A stretch of DNA of 64,000 nt from Valencia hispanica (Eukaryota; Chordata; Actinopteri; Cyprinodontiformes; Valenciidae), in assembly GCA_963556495.2 (NCBI GenBank), contig OY747700.1, forward strand, positions 3,708,501-3,772,500, given 5' to 3'. The translations under genes were made by a program, and so were the position numbers. Below the pieces are notes generated by a model. The model was not told the origin of the DNA. It saw nothing but the letters and a program-made list of their open reading frames with translations, and ran no database searches. Positions 60,004-64,000 of the stretch are shown here, one piece after another; position 1 is the first letter of the stretch; each line of letters opens with the position of its first letter.

Positions 60004-60394
60004 ATTAGTAAGTGCAACAAGTTTTATTTTACGTTCATCCTTTATTTTAAAGTTTTTTACATTATTTATTTTTTTATTTAATTTGTAAGGGTACGAATAT
60101 CTGTAAACACATATTTGAACAGCAAATAAATTCTGATATTGTTGAAAAGGATGGGTTGTGAAGAACAATGTTGGAGATGTGCACTCATGTTGAAATAAAT
60201 CTATGTTGTGAAGCAAGCCTTATTTGCTATGAATTGGATAAATTTTAGGAAAAATAGACTTAATTAAGGCTTAACAGAACAGTGTGATATTGTAGACTCA
60301 GCAATTAGGATAAAGTTATAATTACATGATTTTAAAAATAATTTGTTATTTAAAGTGGATCTAAGGCATGATTGGGCTGAAAATGAGTCCTACT

Positions 60395-60680
60395 CCGGCC
60401 CTGGATCCAGTCAAACTGGTTTGAAGAGTTAAAAGAAGGAAGCAGATTTCATGGAAGCAGCTCATTTCCATTTGACAGGAACCTATGGAGTGGAATGGAT
60501 CTGACATTAATATATTATTGAAATAACTGGAGAGCTGGGTCTGACTCTGGTCCAGTACCTGACCGCTTTGAACAGGAACTTCTGTGTGTCAGCAGATCAC
60601 TTTTCATGGGACAAAATCCCATTCAGGTTCCTCAAGGTTCCATCTTGATTTCTTAATCCAACCATCCAGGTTGAGATTTA
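60395..60680 (+). mobile_element. L2-like LINE scrap
   Basis: Decayed text matching the segment before the catalytic box (LTALNRNFCVSADHFSWDKIP, read with gaps) at about 60,565-60,630. Confidence 0.45.
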
Positions 60681-60699
60681 ACTGGACCCCTTAAAATTC

Positions 60700-62215
60700 C
60701 TGCAATTTCCGCCCTACATTTTTTTAAACGCATACCCAAAATTAACTTCTTGAACCATTTTGAGTAGAGACATGGCTGGGGTCTCTTTGGAAAGCAAACA
60801 CTCTAAAATGTATCCCAGAACTGTGTTAATATCTCTGAGTGCTATTGTTACCAAGCAATATGAATTTTAATACACAGAAAAATAATTCTATTTGTGTCCG
60901 ATTATTTATTTTATATAAATACATGCTGTAAAAAATGGCTTTAAAAAGAGGTGGTGACCTAAAACACACTGTGGGTCTAAAGCCTGAAGTATTACCTTCA
61001 TCCACACCAAATTTGACAGCAATAAACCAAAAAATGAGTATTCTGCACACATTTTTAGAACTACAGGTCAAAGGTGGTCAAAAATGTGCCATATGCGCCA
61101 TCTCCTGGGTAAATGCCGTAGTCCTGACTGAATTAAAAATATCATCAGAACCATAACTTCATCTTACCATATAAAGCTCCACGGCTTCCTTCAATGCTGT
61201 ATTTTAATCATAAAGGGTGTTTGGACACGGTGCTGAAAGAGTATGTTACTGCTACGCACTATGCGTATTCTCTTCATGAATAAGACATTTTTCGCACGTC
61301 ATATATACTATGGGAGCAACTAAGTCCACCCGGTCAAGTTATATATCTGTGTTTACAGCATTACATTGGCTATACGATGCGTCAATCATCAGATTTCTGG
61401 GCCGCGATTGGTTCGAGTTACTTACCATAACGTGACTTTCCATCCATGCGCCATTGGTTGGAGATGTACCCTACGTAACAAATAAACCGGATGATTTTTT
61501 TCTTTTTTTTTCTTTTTCTGGGCATGCTCGGTGACCTTTGTAGGCGGAAGTGGAAGCGAAGGAATCGGAAACAAAGCCGTAAAGACTACAAAAATGGCCA
61601 TAGACATTTCGGGAGCGCATTTTCACTGTTTGTTTTACATTTTTTATTGGTTTTGCTGTTGTCCTGGACTAATCACTTTATCGGAGGACTTTAATCGGAC
61701 CCTTAACGATGTAAAAAGACAATTTTTGTTCGAAATGGATCGGTTTTGTCACGTTTAATGGACTACAAAGTGGTTGGTTCCATATTTTTATACCTCCATC
61801 AGGAGAATGTTTGTCAGGAGAGCGCTTACTGTGTCCTCAGTTATGATTGTATCCTTAAACGCCAGGCATAACTGGAATCACAAGACTCTTAGCTTTCCAA
61901 CGATATAAAATATGTATCGGTTAATAAAAGTTAGAAGTCAGAAAATCTGTGGATTTAAACTAGGAAATGGGCTGGGCCCACCCGCGGGCCCTTGGAAAGT
62001 TAACGGGTCTGGAGTTCAGAGCTCAATGTTGCTTCAGTTAAAAAGATGGAGCCAATAACTAATATTCATTTTCCAGGTTTTACTCTGCACCACATCTGGA
62101 ACACATTTCAGACACTCCTGGAAAAATGCGGCTTATTTTTTAATAAACTTTCCTGCTTGTGTCTCTGACTCCTTTATTGTCGGCCATATTGGATTATGCT
62201 GGAATAATGGAGAGT
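60700..62215. other. Unclassified; promoter-like segment near 61.4-61.6 kb
   Basis: Two ATTGG (inverted CCAAT) boxes at about 61,408 and 61,453 precede an ATG (61,594) with a 54-codon frame starting MAIDISGAHFHC. No family is recognised and no continuation exon was found. It may be the 5' end of an unnamed transposon. Confidence 0.3.
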
Positions 62216-62219
62216 ACGT

Positions 62220-64000
62220 TGGGGTTTACCCCGGTGAACGAGATGGTAGCCTCCCTCCGCCTTCTGGTGGGGGGACGGGTCCTGACTGTTGTTTGTGCTT
62301 ACGCGCCAAACAGCAGATTAGATTACCCACCCTTCTTGGAGTCTTTGGAGGGGGTGCTGGAGAGTGCTCCTCCTGGGGACTCCCTTGTTCTGCTGGGGGA
62401 CTTCAACGCTCACGTGGGCAATGACAGTGAGACCTGGAGGGGTGTGGTTGGGCGGAATGGCCCCCCCGATCTAAACCCGAGTGGTGTCTTGTTATTGGAC
62501 TTCTGTGCTCGTCATGGATTGTCCATAACAAACACCATGTTCAAGCATAAAGGTGTCCATATGTGCACTTGGCACCAGGACACCTTAGGCCGCAGCTCAA
62601 TGATCGACTTGGTTGTCGTCTCATCTGATCTGCGGCCGCATGTTTTGGACACTCGGGTGAAGAGAGGCGCAGAGCTGTCCACTGACCACTACCTAGTGGT
62701 GAGTCGGCTCCGATGGTGGGGGAGGACGCCGGACAGACCTGGAAGGCCCAAACGTGTTGTGAGGGTCTGCTGGGAACGTCTGGCAGAGTCTCCTGTCAGA
62801 AGGAGCTTTAACTCACACCTCCGGCAGAACTTTGAACACGTCCCGGGGGAGGCGGGGGACATCGAGTCCGAGTGGACCATGTTTCCGCGCCTCCATTGCC
62901 GAGGCGGCTGACCGAAGCTGTGGCCGCAAGGTGGTCGGTGCCTGTCACGGCGGCAACCCCCGAACCCGCTGGTGGACACCGGCGGTAAGGGATGCTGTCA
63001 GGCTGGAGAAGGAGTCCTACCGGGTCTTTTTGGCTTGTGGGACCCCTGAAGAAGCTGATAGGTACCGACAGGCCAAGCGGGATGCGGCTCGGATGGTTGC
63101 TGAGGCAAAAACTCGGGCGTGGGAGGAGTTTGGAGAGACCATGGAAAACGACTTCCGTACAGCTTCGAAGCGATTCTGGTCCACCATCCGGCGTCTCAGG
63201 GGGGGAAAGCGGTCTGCCACCAACACTGTTTACAGTGGGGATGGTGTGCTGCTGACCTCGACGCGGGACGTTTTGGGTCGGTGGATGGAATACTTCGAAG
63301 ACCTCCTCAATCCCACCAGCACGCCTTCCAATCTGGAAGCAGGGTTTGGGGACTTGGGGTCGGGCTCTCCAATCTCTGGTGCTGAGGTCACCGAGGTCGT
63401 CAAAAAGCTCCTCGGTGTCAAGGCTCCGGGGGTGGATGAGATTCGACCGGAGTTCATCTAGGCTCTGGATGTTGTGGGGCTGTGTTGGTTAATCTCTTGG
63501 TGTATCTCTGCAATATTGCGTGGACATCGGGGGCAGTTCCCTTGGATTGGCAGACCGGGGTGGTGGTCCCCCTGTTTAAAAAGGGGGACCACAGGGTGTG
63601 TTCCAACTACAGGGGGATCACACTTTTGAGCCTCCCTGGTAAGGTCTATTCAGGGGTTCTGGAGAGGAGGGTCCGACGGATAGTCGAACCTCAGATCCAG
63701 GAGGAACAATGCGGTTTTCGTCCTGGCCGTTGAACACTGGACCAGCTCTACACCCTCAGCAGGGTCCTGAAGGGTGCGTGGGAGTTCGCCCAACCGGTCT
63801 ACATGTGTTTTGTGGACTTGGAGAAGGCGTTCGACCGTGTCCCTCGGGGGGCCCTGTGGGGGGTGCTCCGGGAGTATGGGGTAGCGGGCCCCTTGATACG
63901 GGCTGTTAGGTCCCTGTACGACCGGTGCCAGAGTTTGGTTCGCATTGCCGGCAGTAAGTCGGGCTTGTTTCCAGTGAGAGTTGGACTCCGCCAAGGTTGC
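62220..64000 (+). mobile_element. Rex3 LINE copy running off the window
   Basis: The apurinic endonuclease frame at 62,159-62,911 has [33 protein letters not shown] and STDHYLVVS. Linker and reverse transcriptase follow in shifting frames (PLDWQTGVVVPLFKKGD, CGFRPGR then a stop, MCFVDLEKAFDRVPRGALWG). Frameshifts and stops (for example at 63,459 and 63,731) show it is inactive. It is 5'-truncated near 62,220; the 3' end is outside. Confidence 0.88.

Overview
The window is vertebrate nuclear DNA from a teleost fish. The evidence is GT-AG introns, vertebrate gene families (osteocrin, IWS1, fish-type NLR leucine-rich-repeat exons) and a fish-type set of transposable elements (Rex1, Rex3, L2/Maui-like LINEs, Tc1, hAT, BEL/Pao, Ty3/Gypsy, tRNA-headed SINEs). 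I do not assign a species.

Layout. Positions 1-7,000 hold osteocrin (ostn, + strand, three coding exons, 136 aa), its probable 3' UTR, an L2 remnant and a SINE. Positions 7,134-25,292 hold the whole iws1 gene on the minus strand: 15 coding exons that keep frame at every junction and give 792 aa. Its acidic N-terminal region carries seven 12-residue repeats, followed by the TFIIS-N-like core. The terminal exon is present twice, as two 126-bp versions that both end in VKIS(I/V)EGNRMPL. ostn and iws1 converge tail to tail. iws1 introns carry an intact Tc1-type element (DD38E spacing), L2 pieces, MITEs and minisatellites. The putative iws1 promoter lies at about 25.3-25.5 kb.

Positions 25.5-64 kb contain no complete host gene that I can see. 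This part is a mosaic of nested mobile elements plus two NLR leucine-rich-repeat exons on the minus strand (32,808-33,024 and 47,685-47,858), which may be the tail of one NLR gene or relics. The deepest nest is at 48-59 kb: a long LTR-like repeat is split by a Ty3/Gypsy element (48,268-57,604). The Gypsy holds a solo LTR, a non-LTR insertion and a hAT element, and the hAT holds a further TIR element with 6-bp target duplications and IS3EU-like ends. A Rex3 copy runs off the right edge.

The most interesting items are the duplicated terminal exon of iws1, the DD38E Tc1 element, the IS3EU-like element with a possible captured first exon, and a near-perfect 36-bp hairpin inside a hAT element. No prokaryote-type features (operons, CRISPR) were seen. 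All family assignments come from reading motifs by eye, with no database search.
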